DNA of 64,000 nt from Cryptomeria japonica (lineage: Eukaryota > Streptophyta > Pinopsida > Cupressales > Cupressaceae), in the NCBI RefSeq assembly GCF_030272615.1, contig NC_081406.1:479538900-479602899 (forward strand), read 5' to 3'. Shown in pieces: positions 1 through 11,734 of this stretch. Position 1 is the first letter of the stretch; every line of letters starts with the position of its first letter. The position numbers and the translations under genes were made by a program. The notes beneath the pieces are model-generated. The model did not search any database and had not been told where the DNA came from. It saw nothing but the letters and a program-made list of their open reading frames with translations.

Positions 1-72
1 GCCCCAACTAAAGATAAAAATCCATGACACAGATAGATAGATCCCTCTGAATTTCAAGTTAGCACCCTCCAA

Positions 73-1139
73 ATGGATTTTTCCAAAGTACATAATGTGG
101 ACAAAATTAATGTGTCAAAAAGGACTAACAAAGTGGTCTACACTTCACTGCTAAAGGTGGAGAGGGAAAAAAATAAACTGGAGAAACAAATAGAAAAGTT
201 ACAAGCAGACTTGGCAAACAAAAAAATCAAGGAGGAAAGCAGCAGATAACAAGTGCAATGATTTACAGAAAAGGATAAAAAATTTGGGCTCTGTAGTATA
301 AATTGCAGAGCAGGGGAAGATGGATGCAAAATTGAAGGACCTGAGAGAAAAACTAGCTAAAAGCAATAAAACAATTGATGAGGAAAGAGCCAGTTTTCAA
401 AAATTATACAAAAGTTAGAGTCTATTGCTGCCAAAATAAGAAAAATACAGGACCTATTGGATCGTGGGAAGGAAAAAGAAAAACATTTGCAAGAGGAAGT
501 AGAGGAAGAAAGAAAAAAAATGTGCACAATTGAAAGAAGAACTACACAATGCAAATGATAAAATAAAAACTTTGGAGGATAGATTGAAAGATAATATGAA
601 AAATACAACAAAGTATATACAAGAAAAAATTTCGCGTCAAATAATGCAGAGGATTGACAAGTTGTGTGAATGGTTTGAATTGAATGAAAGTCTGAGAGTA
701 ATTTATATGAAAATCAAAGGGCACTTTGAGAAGAGCATACATGTTTATTCAAAAGAGGATATGGCAAAATAGATTCTGCAAGTAGTGTATAGTACCAGTG
801 ACAGCTACTTGGAATCTAAGGGAATTAAGAGCTACATTGGTGCCACAGTTAAGACAGCATCTATCATTCAAAAATGCCAGAAACTAAGGGAAACATCATA
901 GGTTATGGAAAAATGTGGCAAAAAGATATTGAAGCTGCAAGAAAAGAAAAATAATTTGATTAAACTTGGTTTGCCTAAGACCGTTGACCCATCAAATCAA
1001 TTCATTGGAAAAGAAGCTTACAAAAAAAGCATGGAGATAAAAATGAAGTCTGATTTAGACTTGCTTCCTAAGGACACAAATCCCCAAAGCTTTTTGGAAT
1101 TCATCCAACCATTTACAACTCTAAATTCGTTATTGGATG
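73..1139 (+). pseudogene. Coiled-coil ORF of unknown function, 5' part, split by Copia-A
   Basis: I do not recognise this protein. From the ATG at 73 a lysine- and glutamate-rich, heptad-like coiled coil can be followed to about 630, then a less charged part to the insertion point. The frame shifts about three times: near 240, near 410, and in the A8 run at 513-520. In-frame stops include TAA in the segment before 320, TAG at 770-772 and TAG at 899-901; each would be Gln after one C-to-T change. Codons at 1130-1138 read Leu-Leu-Asp, and the frame continues in phase at 7858 once Copia-A and one target duplication are removed. The total would be about 400 residues. It may be a host gene copy or an accessory ORF of another retroelement; no conserved domain is visible, so no function is given. 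Confidence 0.55.
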
Positions 1140-1590
1140 TGTTGGTGTAAATAAATATTCATTTTGGATATTATTACACTTTACTTAAGTTAACTTAGGA
1201 TAATGCATCTCTTCATAGTTTGGATTTGAGACACTTAGGGAAGTGTGCACATAGGGATAGAGCTTGTAGGAGAAATTCCACCTTTTGTGGTCTTATTTTG
1301 CCATTACACTCCACATTCGGTGGGTCATCCACCTCTTGTGGAATATTATATTATTTCTCCTACCTACCCTTAGTATTTCTTACCTACCCTTGTTTCTTAT
1401 TGAGCCACATGTCATAATTGTGTGCTCGTACATCCATATGGCCTTGCCTATGTAAGCAGGCCTATATTCATTGTATTGGTTAATCCAGTTGATCATTTTG
1501 CATATTGATGAGAATATAGTTTGTTTTTGTCATTCTATTGTCTCTCTTTTATGCTTTTCATTATGCCCTTGATCTTGGCAAAATCCTACA
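1140..1590 (+). repeat. Copia-A 5' LTR
   Basis: 451 bp, TG...CA ends, about 97% identical to the copy at 7403-7852. Nearly all differences are transitions. The TATA-like site reads TATGTAA here but TATATAA in the 3' LTR, so the promoter of the copy that would drive the element is damaged. Confidence 0.96.
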
Positions 1591-1602
1591 TGGTATCAGA
1601 GC
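1591..1602 (+). other. Copia-A primer-binding site (initiator tRNA-Met)
   Basis: TGGTATCAGAGC follows the 5' LTR without a gap. It is the usual plant Copia site, complementary to the 3' end of initiator tRNA-Met, and starts minus-strand DNA synthesis. Confidence 0.95.
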
Positions 1603-3075
1603 TATTGGGCTTCATTGATTAGTTTTTTGGAGACATTTTGGAGGCTTCTATTTTCGGATTTGGGGATCTTCATTTTTTTGGGGCATCGTACAGCGATTTG
1701 GACATCACCGTTGAATCCAGGAGGCCGTTTCCATAAATTTCGACTATAAAGTCGACCTATTTTGGTGAGAAATTTTTTTTTCCCATTTTGGCTATTATCG
1801 TACGGATTTCGAAAAAAAAATTTCAAAAAAATTATTTTTCGAAAAAAAAAAATCGAAAAATCAAAAAAAGCGATCAAAATTTTCAAAAAAAAAAAAACGA
1901 AAAAAAATATATTTTTGGGGGGTCCGCAGACCCCCCCCGTGCCCTTTGTACCTGCGTTGCTGCAGGTTCACATGGTCGTCGTACCGCACAGTAGGCGCTG
2001 CAGACAGTACCGCCGCCACCGATCTCCTCTGTGCCACTGAGACTTGCACCGCCAGGAAACGCGCTGCCCAGCCCCGGCTCTCCGGCTCCACCAGCTCCCG
2101 CCTCTGGCGACGCCGGCCGCCGCCCACACTCTCCGGTAGCTCCCTCCGCCGTCGGCTTCCCTCGGCTCCCGACCTGCCGATCTTCGTCCCTCCTCTGCAC
2201 CGACCAATAAACTGGCAGACCCGCGCCTGCCACATGGCAGGCAGCCACTAGCCCGCGGTCTACTACCGTACACCCTGCACAGTGCCACGTCAACGAGCCG
2301 TACGCCACGTCACTGCACACAGTCAGCATATCCGTAAAGTACGGACGCCACGCAAGGGGATGACATTTTTGTGACGGCCAGATGGGCATCAAATTTAAGA
2401 TAGTGAATTGCTGATGTCAGCGCCACATCAGCAGTTTTTTGAAATTTTTCAACCCCTCTCCATTGAGCTTTTCAGTTTTGCAGTCCAACTTTGAAAAGCC
2501 ATATCTTGCTCATTTTTGCTCCTTTTTTGGTGCAATTTTTTTTTAAATGGGCCAAAATTTTGTGATCTTCACAGTGGTGTGGTTATTTTCTGATTTTGGT
2601 GCACAGATTTTTCGAAATTTTTGGATTCTCTCAGCTGTACCTGTCCAATCCTCAATTCTACAACTTCAAAGGCCTCGTTTGAGCTCATACGACCTCCTTT
2701 TCAGGTGCCGTTTTTTTTGAAAGTGCATGTTTTTTCATCTACTTTCATAATATATGATCAGATTTTAGAGATTTTGAGTGGAAATTGTACTTTCAGATAT
2801 TGGTCTTATTTGGCCTATTAGGTACTTGTAAATTGCTTGGATCTTAGTTAGATCTCTTGCATTATCAGTTTGAGTCTCTTTTGGCCTTATTGACATAGTT
2901 GTAAAATTGTAATCAGAAGTCCACTTTGCCATCTTTTGCAAGTGGCCCATTATATACGCACTAATTATAAAGTGCCAAAATCATCACATTTGGGGGGGGT
3001 TCTTTGATTGAGTGAATTTGGGGGGGTGTCTTGTGTGATTGTGCCTCTCTTTGTGCTCTTTCCATTTTTGTTGCA
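1603..3075 (+). other. Copia-A untranslated leader with a GC-rich island
   Basis: A long leader lies between the primer site and the gag ATG. It holds an A-rich stretch (about 1805-1910) and then a sharply GC- and CpG-rich block at about 1917-2350, unlike the rest of the window. The block opens with a perfect hairpin: an 8-bp stem, GGGGGGTC pairing with GACCCCCC, around a CGCA loop (1917-1936). Open frames exist on both strands of the block, but they are proline/arginine-rich low-complexity translations without a recognisable domain. It could be a captured host fragment or a packaging/dimerisation region; neither is shown. Confidence 0.6.
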
Positions 3076-6000
3076 ATGAGTCCTAATAAATTTCCACCTT
3101 TAACTCCACATAATTATGCATCATGGAAAAGTAAAGTATGGAGTAAATTAATGTAAAAGGGTCTCACACATTACATAGATGGAACAATAACAGCACCACC
3201 TAATCCTAAGGCTGATCCAAATGGTCAATTAGAATGGCTCACAAAGAATTGCATGGCTCTTGGAACTTTGCACATGTATGTATCAGATGACCTCATTTTT
3301 CACATTGAGAAGTGTAAAACAATCAAAGGGGCTTGGGATATATTTTAGAAATTGTATGGTCAAGTTGATGAAATCAGAGGCTATCAGATTGACAATGAGC
3401 TCACCAACTTGGATCCCAAGAGTTTTGATACAATCCAAGATTATGTCACCAAAGCAAATGAGCTAAGAGCAAAGCTTAAGGATTGTGGAATTGACAAAAA
3501 GGATGCTCAATTGATATTCAACTTGTTGGACAAGCTTGCACTAGAATATGCAACATTTATGTCCAGCTTCCAAACTCATCGTTTGACAGTGGGGAGTTCC
3601 TATGTTATGCCTTCATTTGATGCTTTCACAAAAATGTTGATATTGGAACAATCTGAGTTGTTGAACATGGGGCTTCTCAAGTCTTCAAAGTCCAAAGCTT
3701 TGGTGGCTAATCAAGGAAGTCAAGGCAAAGATTCCAACAAGAAGAAGAAGCACTCTAAGTCTAAGCCACACTAGGAAAAAGGACAATCATACTCTCCATC
3801 CCAAGGCGATTTTTCATCCTCTTCCAAGAAGGGGACACCACCTAAGAAGGATAAACCAACTTGTGCATATTGCAAGAAGTATGGTCATGATGAGCATCGA
3901 TGCCACGCAAAGCAAGTTGATGAGTTAACCAATCTTCTCAAGAAAAACAACATCAACTTGCCATCCACCTACACAAAGAAGGATTCATCTCCTTCCTCTT
4001 CCTCACAGTCTAAGGGAAAAGGGCAAGCATTTGTGGCTACAACAGGTTCTTCATAGTAATGGATACTTGACTTGGGTGCCTCATATCACATGGGTTCTAC
4101 AAAGGAGCAGTTTTCTTCATTGGAGCCATCTAAGGTACCTCACATTTACATAGGTGATGATACACAAGTAGAGGTTGAAGGGAAAGGTTCAGTTGACATG
4201 GATGATGGAACATTCGAGAATGTTCTCTATGTTCCTAACTTGTCTACCAACCTTCTCTCCATCTACCAAATCACTCACTATGGGAATGGGAAAAAGGTTG
4301 AGTTTACACCAGATTCAGTTGTGGTAAAGGAACTTGATGATGATGCCTTGGTAGCAGTGGGACAAGTCAATGACAACTCAAGGCTTTATTCATTCTCCCA
4401 CTTTGTGCTAAGTTCACCTTCTAGGGCCTTGCTTACTCATTCAAATTTAGAAAGTAAGCTATGGCATGAGCGGTTTGGTCACCTCAACTACCGCTATCTT
4501 CAATAGCTAAGCACTAAAGACATGGTCACAGGTCTACCTCGAGTCAGTTTTTCAGAGGGTGTATGTTCAGGTTGTTCCATGGGCAAGCATCCCAAAGAGA
4601 AGTTTGATAAAGGGAAAGCTTGGAGAGCTTTGGAAGTTCTTCAACTTGTTCACAGTGATGTAGCAGGTCCATTTCCAGCACCTTCATTTAGTAAGGCCTG
4701 CTATGTTCTCACCTTCATTTATGACTACTCCCGCTTCACTTGGGTCTACTTTCTCATTCATAAGAGTGAAGTATTTGACAGATTTCAGGACTTCAAGACT
4801 CGTGTGGAGAAGCAATCAGGGAAAGTGGTCAAGATTCTTTGCACAGATAATGGAAGGGAATATGTGAACAAAAGACTTGAGGATTTTTGTACATTTAAAG
4901 GGATTGATCTTCAACATTATGTCACATACACTCCACAGCAGAATGGGGTTGCAGAATGCAAGAATAGAACTCTCAAAGAAATGGCTAGTTGTATGATACA
5001 AGCACGTTCTCTTGATCCCGTCTTTTGGGCAGAGGCTATCAGTTGTGCCACACACATCCAGAATCGGGTTCCTCATAAAGCTTTGCAAGGTATTACTCCT
5101 TTTGAGGCTTGGGCTGGTAGGAAACTGATTGTGAGACATTTTAGAGTCTTTGGATGTCCAGCATGGGCTCGCATACCTCCACAGAAATGCAAGGCATTGG
5201 AACCTCAAAGTCGGCCTTGCATATTTGTTGGATATCCTGAGGGTGTTAAGGCATATAGATTGATGGATCCAGAGACACATGAGGTGTTCATTGAGAGGAG
5301 TGTTCACTTTGAAACCTCTCCTAGCTTAGCCTCTCTACCTCCTCCACCTTCCTCCTTTGTGGCTAGTGATGTTAGTGATTCAGATGATGATACTCCTTCA
5401 ACTCCGACTCACAGGGTTACACCTCTGTAGGGTCCACTTGCAGTTGAAGAACCTCGTTCTCCACCTCCACCTCAACCTCATTGGGCTCGATAGACACTTG
5501 AGTCCACGGGTTCTCTTGTTGGGGATCCTTCAGATACATGGAGAACTCGATCACAACATTAGGATCTTCCACATGCATTCATTGCTACCGCTTCTAATCC
5601 ACAGACATTTAGGGAAGCATCAGGGGTTCCTAAGTGGGACCAAGCTATGGAGGAAGAGTATAGTTCCTTGATGAGGAACAACACATGGGATTTAGTCCAT
5701 CTCCCTAAGGGGAGAAAGATGGTTCGATGCAAGTGGATCTATCGGACCAAGTTTGCAGCGGATGGTAGTGTGGATAAGTATAAGGCTCGGCTTGTTGCAA
5801 AAGGTTTCTCTTAGGTTGCAGGTGTTGACTATACTAAGACCTTTGCACCCATAGCCAAGATGAACTCCATTCATTTGATACTTGCTATTGTTGTAGCTCA
5901 TGGTTGGGCTGTACATCAGATGGATGTGAAGAGTGCTTTTCTTCATGGTGATCTTGATGAGGAGATTTATATGGAGTAGCCACAGGGTTTCATCCAGGAT

Positions 6001-7134
6001 ACTTCCTTGGTTTGCAGACTAAGGAAATCTCTCTATGGCCTTAAGCAGGCCCCCAGGGCTTGGTACACCAAGATGGATTCCTTTCTTCTCTCCGCAGGGT
6101 TCACCAGGTGTCATTCTGATCCGAATGTCTACATTTTGTGACAGGATAACTCTCACTTGATACTTGTGCTCTATGTTGATGACTTGATCATTATAGGGAG
6201 TACTTCATCCATCATTAGCAGGGTCAAATCTGCTTTACATGATAGATTTGCTATGACTGACTTGGGTCTTTTGCACTACTTTCTCGGGATCGAGATTTTA
6301 TAGTCACCTTCCAGGATTACACTATCACAGCCCAAGTATGCTCTTGATCTACTTGTACACTTTCATATGGTTGATTGTAAGCCTGCCCTGACTCCCTTTC
6401 TTTCAGGACTCAAGCTTGAGGCTCAGTGTTCTTCTCCACCAGTTGATGCCACTTTGTATCGTCAGCTTGTGGGTAGTCTCATCTACTTGACTCATACACG
6501 CCTTGATATTTCATTTGTTGTTGGCATGGTTTCCCGCTTCATGCAGGAACCACATGAGCTTCATTGGAAAGCCGCCAAATGCATCCTTCATTACATCTAG
6601 GGTACACATCACTATGGGATTCACTATGCAGCAGGCACAAGACTTCGCTTGGTTGGTTACACACACTCCGATTGGGCTGGCGATCTTGATGATCATAAGT
6701 CTACTTCTGGTTACAGTTTTTACCTTGGTTCGGGCCCCATTTGCTAGCAGAGCAAGAAGCAACATGCTATTGCTCTCTCTTCGACAGAGGCTGAGTATCA
6801 AGGTGTTGTTAATGCAGCGACTGAGACCATTTACCTCCAGCAGATTCTCACAGAGTTTGGATTCACCACTCCATGACCGACAGTTCTATATCGTGACAAT
6901 CAGAGTGCTATTGCGATCTTGAAGAACCCGGTCCAGCACCAGCGGACCAAACACATCGAGATTCATATACACTATATCCGAGAGCTCATCTAGGAGTAGG
7001 TCATTGATTTGCATTATTGTCCTACAGCAGAGCAGGTTGCTAACATATTCACCAAACCTTTCACTGAGAGTAAGTTCTAGCAGTTGCGAGCTCTCTTGGG
7101 GGTGCAGGATGTGTCCTTAGGGGGGGCCAGCTGA
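3076..7134 (+). pseudogene. Copia-A gag-pol polyprotein, one frame with 19 stop codons
   Basis: From the ATG at 3076 to the TGA at 7132 the frame is unbroken by indels (1,353 codons). Rough codons: gag 1-326 with a CX2CX4HX4C zinc knuckle at 263-276 (3862-3903); protease from 330, whose active site reads Asp-Leu-Gly at 4069-4077 instead of Asp-Ser/Thr-Gly; the integrase zinc region with WHERFGH at about 463; integrase core about 526-675 with both Asp and the Glu kept; reverse transcriptase about 869-1085 with YVDD at 6172-6183; RNase H about 1169-1308. Internal stops start at 3154, 3346, 3772, 4054, 4057, 4504, 5428, 5491, 5560, 5812, 5977, 6139, 6301, 6598, 6745, 6874, 6991, 6997 and 7078. 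Fifteen are TAG, two TAA, two TGA. Most sit where relatives have Gln, so C-to-T change explains them. Confidence 0.95.
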
Positions 7135-7393
7135 CTTCTCCTTCCTCTCTTATGGGGGGGACTTTTTCCTCTTTGAGGTTTTGTCCTTCTTCTTTGAGAG
7201 TCTTTTGTACATTCATCTCTTTTTGGGGGGGAGTCTTTTCCCACTGGGTTTTCTCCCTTTCTCCATTTGTGAGAGATTGCATTGCATAGTTTTGCTTGCT
7301 TTTGCATATTGTACATGGGTACCTATCATGGCCTTGTAGCCGGGACCCATCTTGCATTGTTGACTTGAGTCTTCATTCCCCTAAGTTTCACTT

Positions 7394-7402
7394 AAGGGGG
7401 GG
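7394..7402 (+). other. Copia-A polypurine tract
   Basis: AAGGGGGGG directly abuts the 3' LTR start and is the expected primer for plus-strand DNA synthesis. Confidence 0.85.
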
Positions 7403-7852
7403 TGTTGGTGTAAATAAATATTCATTTTGGATATTATTACACTTTACTTAAGTTAACTTAGGATAATGCATCTCTTCGTAGTTTGGATTTGAGACACTTA
7501 GGGAAGTGTGCAATAGGGATAGAGCTTGTAGGAGAAATTCCACCTTTTTTGGTCTTATTTTGCTGTTACACTCCACATTCGGTGGGTCATCCACCTCTTG
7601 TGGGATATTATATTATTTCTCCTACCTACCCTTAGTATTTCTTACCTACCCTTGTTTCTCATTGAGCCACATGTCATAATTGTGTGCTCATACATCCATA
7701 TGGCCTTGCCTATATAAGCAGGCCTATATTCATTGTATTGGTTAATCCAGTTGATCATTTTGCATATTGATGAGAATACAGTTTGTTCTTGTCATTCTAT
7801 TGTCTCTCTTTTATGCTTTTCATTGTGCCCTTGATCTTGGCAAAATCCTACA
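7403..7852 (+). repeat. Copia-A 3' LTR
   Basis: 450 bp, TG...CA ends, followed by the second GGATG target copy at 7853-7857. It keeps TATATAA at 7711-7717. Confidence 0.96.
7711..7717 (+). promoter_or_regulatory. TATA box in the Copia-A 3' LTR
   Basis: TATATAA sits about 308 bp into the LTR, before a GC-containing stretch. The same place in the 5' LTR reads TATGTAA. This position suits the LTR promoter; it is inferred from sequence alone. Confidence 0.55.
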
Positions 7853-7994
7853 GGATGAAACAGTGATGTCAATTCAATCTTCTAAATATGGATTGTTGAC
7901 AAAGTTGCAATTGACTTTCGATAGTTTAAAGAATATTGACCTTCCATCAGACGAAGAGTGGAGTACCCTACAAAAACTGGCACAAAAATCTTAA
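7853..7994 (+). pseudogene. Coiled-coil ORF of unknown function, 3' part
   Basis: This is the 3' end of the ORF at 73-1139, separated by Copia-A. After one target copy is discounted the frame runs in phase from 7858 to the TAA at 7992-7994, adding about 45 residues with a hydrophilic end (LAQKS). The phase match on both sides of the insertion is the evidence that this was once one frame. Confidence 0.6.
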
Positions 7995-8998
7995 GAATCA
8001 TAGTATGTATTGCACAATTTTCTTCTTTTACTCTTAATTTCAAGGTTTTATGTTTTTTCTGTTTGGAATTTGGCATCGCTTGAAATAACCCTATTTTGTG
8101 AATAGGAAAAAACCAGCACTCGCTATTGCTAATTTGGTAATCCAACCTATGAATCTATGATGCACAATGCAAAACTTCAGCCAATAAATTTGTATTCTCA
8201 AATTCTCCCAAGCTTTAACATTTATGCATTTCGGATTACTAGGTTTTAGGCACTACTATTATTTATATTTAATTTGTAATTGCGTGAATTAATATTTAAT
8301 TTTGAACTCTATTTTTTGAAAAGGAGACATCAGATATGTAGCAGTTGTTAAATTGCTAATCTAGCTTGTGATTGCCATGAAAATCTATGCTAAGTTTGTG
8401 ATTTTGATGTTGAGTCTTCACATGTTGCAAACTTGCAATTCGACCTCAAGTAGTTGTTGCTCCCTTGTTTCTATAAAAGGGAATTCAGGGTCATTTGCAA
8501 AGGGTTCTGAAACTTTCTATTCACTTTTGCATGGACATTGGAGAATCACACACGAGTTGTTGTTGCTCTCTTGTTTCTATAAAAGGGAATTCAAGGTCAT
8601 TTGTAGAGGAATCTGAAACTTTGTATTCACTTTTGCAATTTGCATGGAGAATCACACAGATTAGTGTATTACTATTGAATGAATTGTATCATATGGCTAT
8701 ATTTTGAAAGAATTAATGAAAATCTAATTTCTTGACATGTGTATTACTATTGAATGAATTGTATCATATGGTTCTGAAATGTATCACACATATTTGAGAC
8801 TCAAACATGTCTAAATAAACAATAAACATCTCTTATCAATAAACACATTTTGGTCTTTTATTATGCTATTTTAAATCTGGAAATAGAAAGTTGAAGAATA
8901 CAATTACAAATCAATATTAAATTCTAATTGCAAAAAGTAATATGCTTTTGTAATATGAATGATGAGATGCAATAATAAGATTAATAAATACCAATCTC
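7995..8998. other. AT-rich spacer with two short duplications
   Basis: No gene is seen. A direct duplication of about 105 bp lies at about 8450-8550 and 8556-8660; both copies carry the phrase TTTCTATAAAAGGGAATTCA. A second pair of 33 bp, starting GTGTATTACTATTGAATG, lies at 8664-8696 and 8739-8771. Confidence 0.75.
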
Positions 8999-11734
8999 TT
9001 ACAGTTGCCATTCATCCTCATCAAATTCAGAGCTTTCTTGATTCTTGTCTGTGGTTTCTTCACTCTGAGTCTACATACCTTCGTTGAACTGCATCTCAAT
9101 GTTGCCAGTAGGTCCATTATATGCGTTAATAGTCCCACTAGAACTTTGGTTTGAAGTGTTTCCCAAACCTCTTCTTTCATATTTGGACCTCCAGATTTAC
9201 AGTGCGCTATCATAAGGAAAAGTGTGGACATCATACCTAGATGTATAGAGCCTCAAGCAATTTTCCAAATTTTTGTCTAGTTTATTTCTTAGCTTTGATT
9301 TTAGGAACCCCAAAGCACTAAAAAATCTCTCATCTTCCACTGAACCCAATATCATGGTAAAACATAAATCAGCAAGCTTTAAATATTCTGGCATTGAATC
9401 ATGCAACTCTGCGTTCTCAGCTATAATTTTTCAAAGCCTTGTTATAGATCCCTCTTTGTGAGGGTTCTCCATTTTTCCATATTGTTCTCTTATAGTGTAT
9501 GTAAAACAAAATGATTTCTCTCAAAGACGAGTTTCATCTAATATTCCATTTATAGTTACTCCATTCAATTCTCTAGATATGCAAAATTGTTTTATCAAAA
9601 TCAGTAGCTTACTTCAAAAAATCAGATGCAATGTTGAGGCTTTAATAATGAGGAAACACAATAGACATGGATTTGAGTAGGTTGTTAGCAGGGAATCTTC
9701 TCCTAATTTGTGAGGAAAGATCATACGCAATTTTCTTCACAGAAGTAGTTACAGTTTCAACAATCTTGTTGAAATCTTCTCTTGTAACTCTTGCTAGTTG
9801 CTTCCTGGAGCGCTTTTCTGGTTCCTCAGGGTCAACCGTGGCATAGAAGTGCATTGGTATCTCAACTTCCTATACATTGGTACATACCTCCCCATTTGCA
9901 CCTATTTGTAAAAAGTTATCAAGATTGTTCAAATCTATGAGTGTCCGCAACTTAACAAATTTTTCATTAGATAGTGTTGGTTGATTTCGATAGAGATTGT
10001 CGAGGGTCATGCATGTCATCTTACGTAGCGTAGCATATTCTATAATATACAAAGCTCTTTTTTGGTCAACTTTCATAATATCTTCATTTCCTCTAGCATG
10101 GGCAGAAGAGATACTAAAGTTAAGAGTGTCTCTAAATTACTTAACCTCCGAAGAAGGTCAGGAAATTTTGGTTGATCTGATTCGTCGTGAGTTGTGTCAA
10201 ATAGTCCAATCAAGGATGGATATTCTGAAAACACTCGATGCGCTGGACCATCCAAAGAGATCCATTTGGTATCATTATCTTTGAGAAGCTTGTTCCCATC
10301 AGTTATTCCATCATCAAAGTGTTGAAATTCCATAAATCGCTTGAGACTTCGACAGAAGTGTGAGTAGAGCTCTCTGATTAAAATTTCAATTTTTTTAACT
10401 GAAGCAAACTTGCTCACAATTACAAAAGCTAGATTCATTCTGTGAGCCATGCAATGAGTTGTAGTAATGTATGATGCAAATGAAATTTTAATCTTTGTAC
10501 AAATATCGTTCATGTGACCTTGCATTACTGAAGCTCCATCTGCTTCAACACAAACCAATTTTTTGGCTACCATCATGTCACCCATACCTCCATATTCAAT
10601 TAAACTTCTCTTTACTATTTGAAATAAATTTTCCGTTGTCACACTCTCCTTCGATTTAGCAATAGATAGTAGATAAGGTTGGTGGGTATGATTCTCTGTA
10701 GTATAAACATGCATGCATACCCATGAAGTATTGTCTACTGCCATAACTTTGTCTAAAGAAAATGCAATAAATTTCGACTCTCTTATTTTTTCCTTTACAT
10801 CTTCTTTTTCAACCTTAGCAAGACAACTTTCCCATTACCATCCACTGTTTATTGACGAGTGTCTATTAGGATAGTCAAGCACTTTCAAAAAGTGTAATAA
10901 ACCCCTAATTGATGGGAAATCTGTCATAGCATTCCCTCTGCTCAAAATATAAAAAACAATGCTTAACTGAACAACTTTTCCTAGTTGTTCTATTTGCATT
11001 GCTTTTCCAAAAGTAGCTTCAATAGAATCTTTAACTTCAGCAGACTTCATCTGTATATTCTCATGTAACTAATACTCTTCGACATTCCTCACATGCTTAC
11101 ATTCCTCCTTTGTTTTCCATCTTACCACTGATTTTTCAACCCTGTCTATCATTTATTTTTCATAAACTTTACCCATATGCTTTTCTATGGTGTCAAATTT
11201 TAGCTACAACCTAATTTCCTTGTTATGTTTCCAAGTTCAAATCTTACACCTGCATTCTAATGGAGGCATGCCTTCAATTGGATTATCCACTAGTTCAATG
11301 AATGGATACTTTGATGCCCAATTAATTTGAAAATTCCTCACTAACATATCTCACTCCCGATCCTTTTTTGATTGTGGTTCATCCTTTTTTTATCTGGATT
11401 TTATTTTCCCCTTCTATGCATTATCATCAATGGCATTATCACCCAAGTCAATTATATCATTCTGGCTAACTTGGGCATCTACCAAATAATCTTCTTCAAG
11501 ATCATCCTTACCTGAGATATCAAGTTTGCTGCCATCTTCAACATGCGGTGTAGGTTGCAAATTTGGTATTTGTACTTGTGATGATGTACCTTCCCAATTT
11601 TCACCATACTCTTTTCCAAAGCCAAAGTATGAAGACAACATTCTTCTTTTTGTTGGCCTCTCATGGCCATCCCCACATTCAGGTTTCCTACCCTTCTTCC
11701 TGTTTGACATCTCTAATGAAATAAAAGCTGCCAA
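8999..11734 (-). pseudogene. hAT-superfamily transposase with N-terminal zinc-finger region, decayed
   Basis: Read on the minus strand from the ATG at 11734 to the TAA at 8999, about 900 codons. In order: a basic, nuclear-signal-like N-terminus (NRKKGRKP, then KRR) about 11700-11640; a Cys/His region at about 11340-11080 like TTF-type fingers of plant hAT proteins; the catalytic region with CVEADGASVMQGH and THCMAHRMNLA at about 10570-10430; and the C-terminal hAT dimerisation domain (EYLKLADLCFTMILGSVEDE) at about 9395-9200. One frame runs from 11734 to about 10075, broken only by stops that fit Gln or Trp codons. The frame shifts near 10075 and again between 9640 and 9410. No terminal inverted repeats or 8-bp target duplication could be assigned. 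The protein would cut and paste DNA; this copy is dead. Confidence 0.88.

Larger units (their letters stand above)
1140..7852 (+). mobile_element. Copia-A: structurally complete Ty1/Copia LTR retrotransposon
   Basis: The element is bounded by two LTRs that start TGTTGG and end CCTACA, with a perfect 5-bp target duplication, GGATG, at 1135-1139 and 7853-7857. A primer-binding site for initiator tRNA-Met follows the 5' LTR directly, and a purine tract precedes the 3' LTR. Inside is one gag-pol frame in the Copia order protease, integrase, reverse transcriptase, RNase H. By eye the LTRs differ at 11 substitutions and one 1-bp indel over about 450 bp, so it is among the younger insertions here. 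It is inactive, with 19 internal stop codons. It lands inside a coding frame (73-1139 and 7853-7994). Confidence 0.97.

Noticed and set aside
138-742. Minus-strand frames rich in Phe, Ser and Leu
   Set aside because: They are the antisense of the Lys/Glu-rich coiled-coil ORF.
1883-2392. Long open frames on both strands of the GC-rich leader block of Copia-A
   Set aside because: They are caused by GC-rich composition; the translations are Arg/Pro/Gly-rich, overlap on several frames and show no domain.
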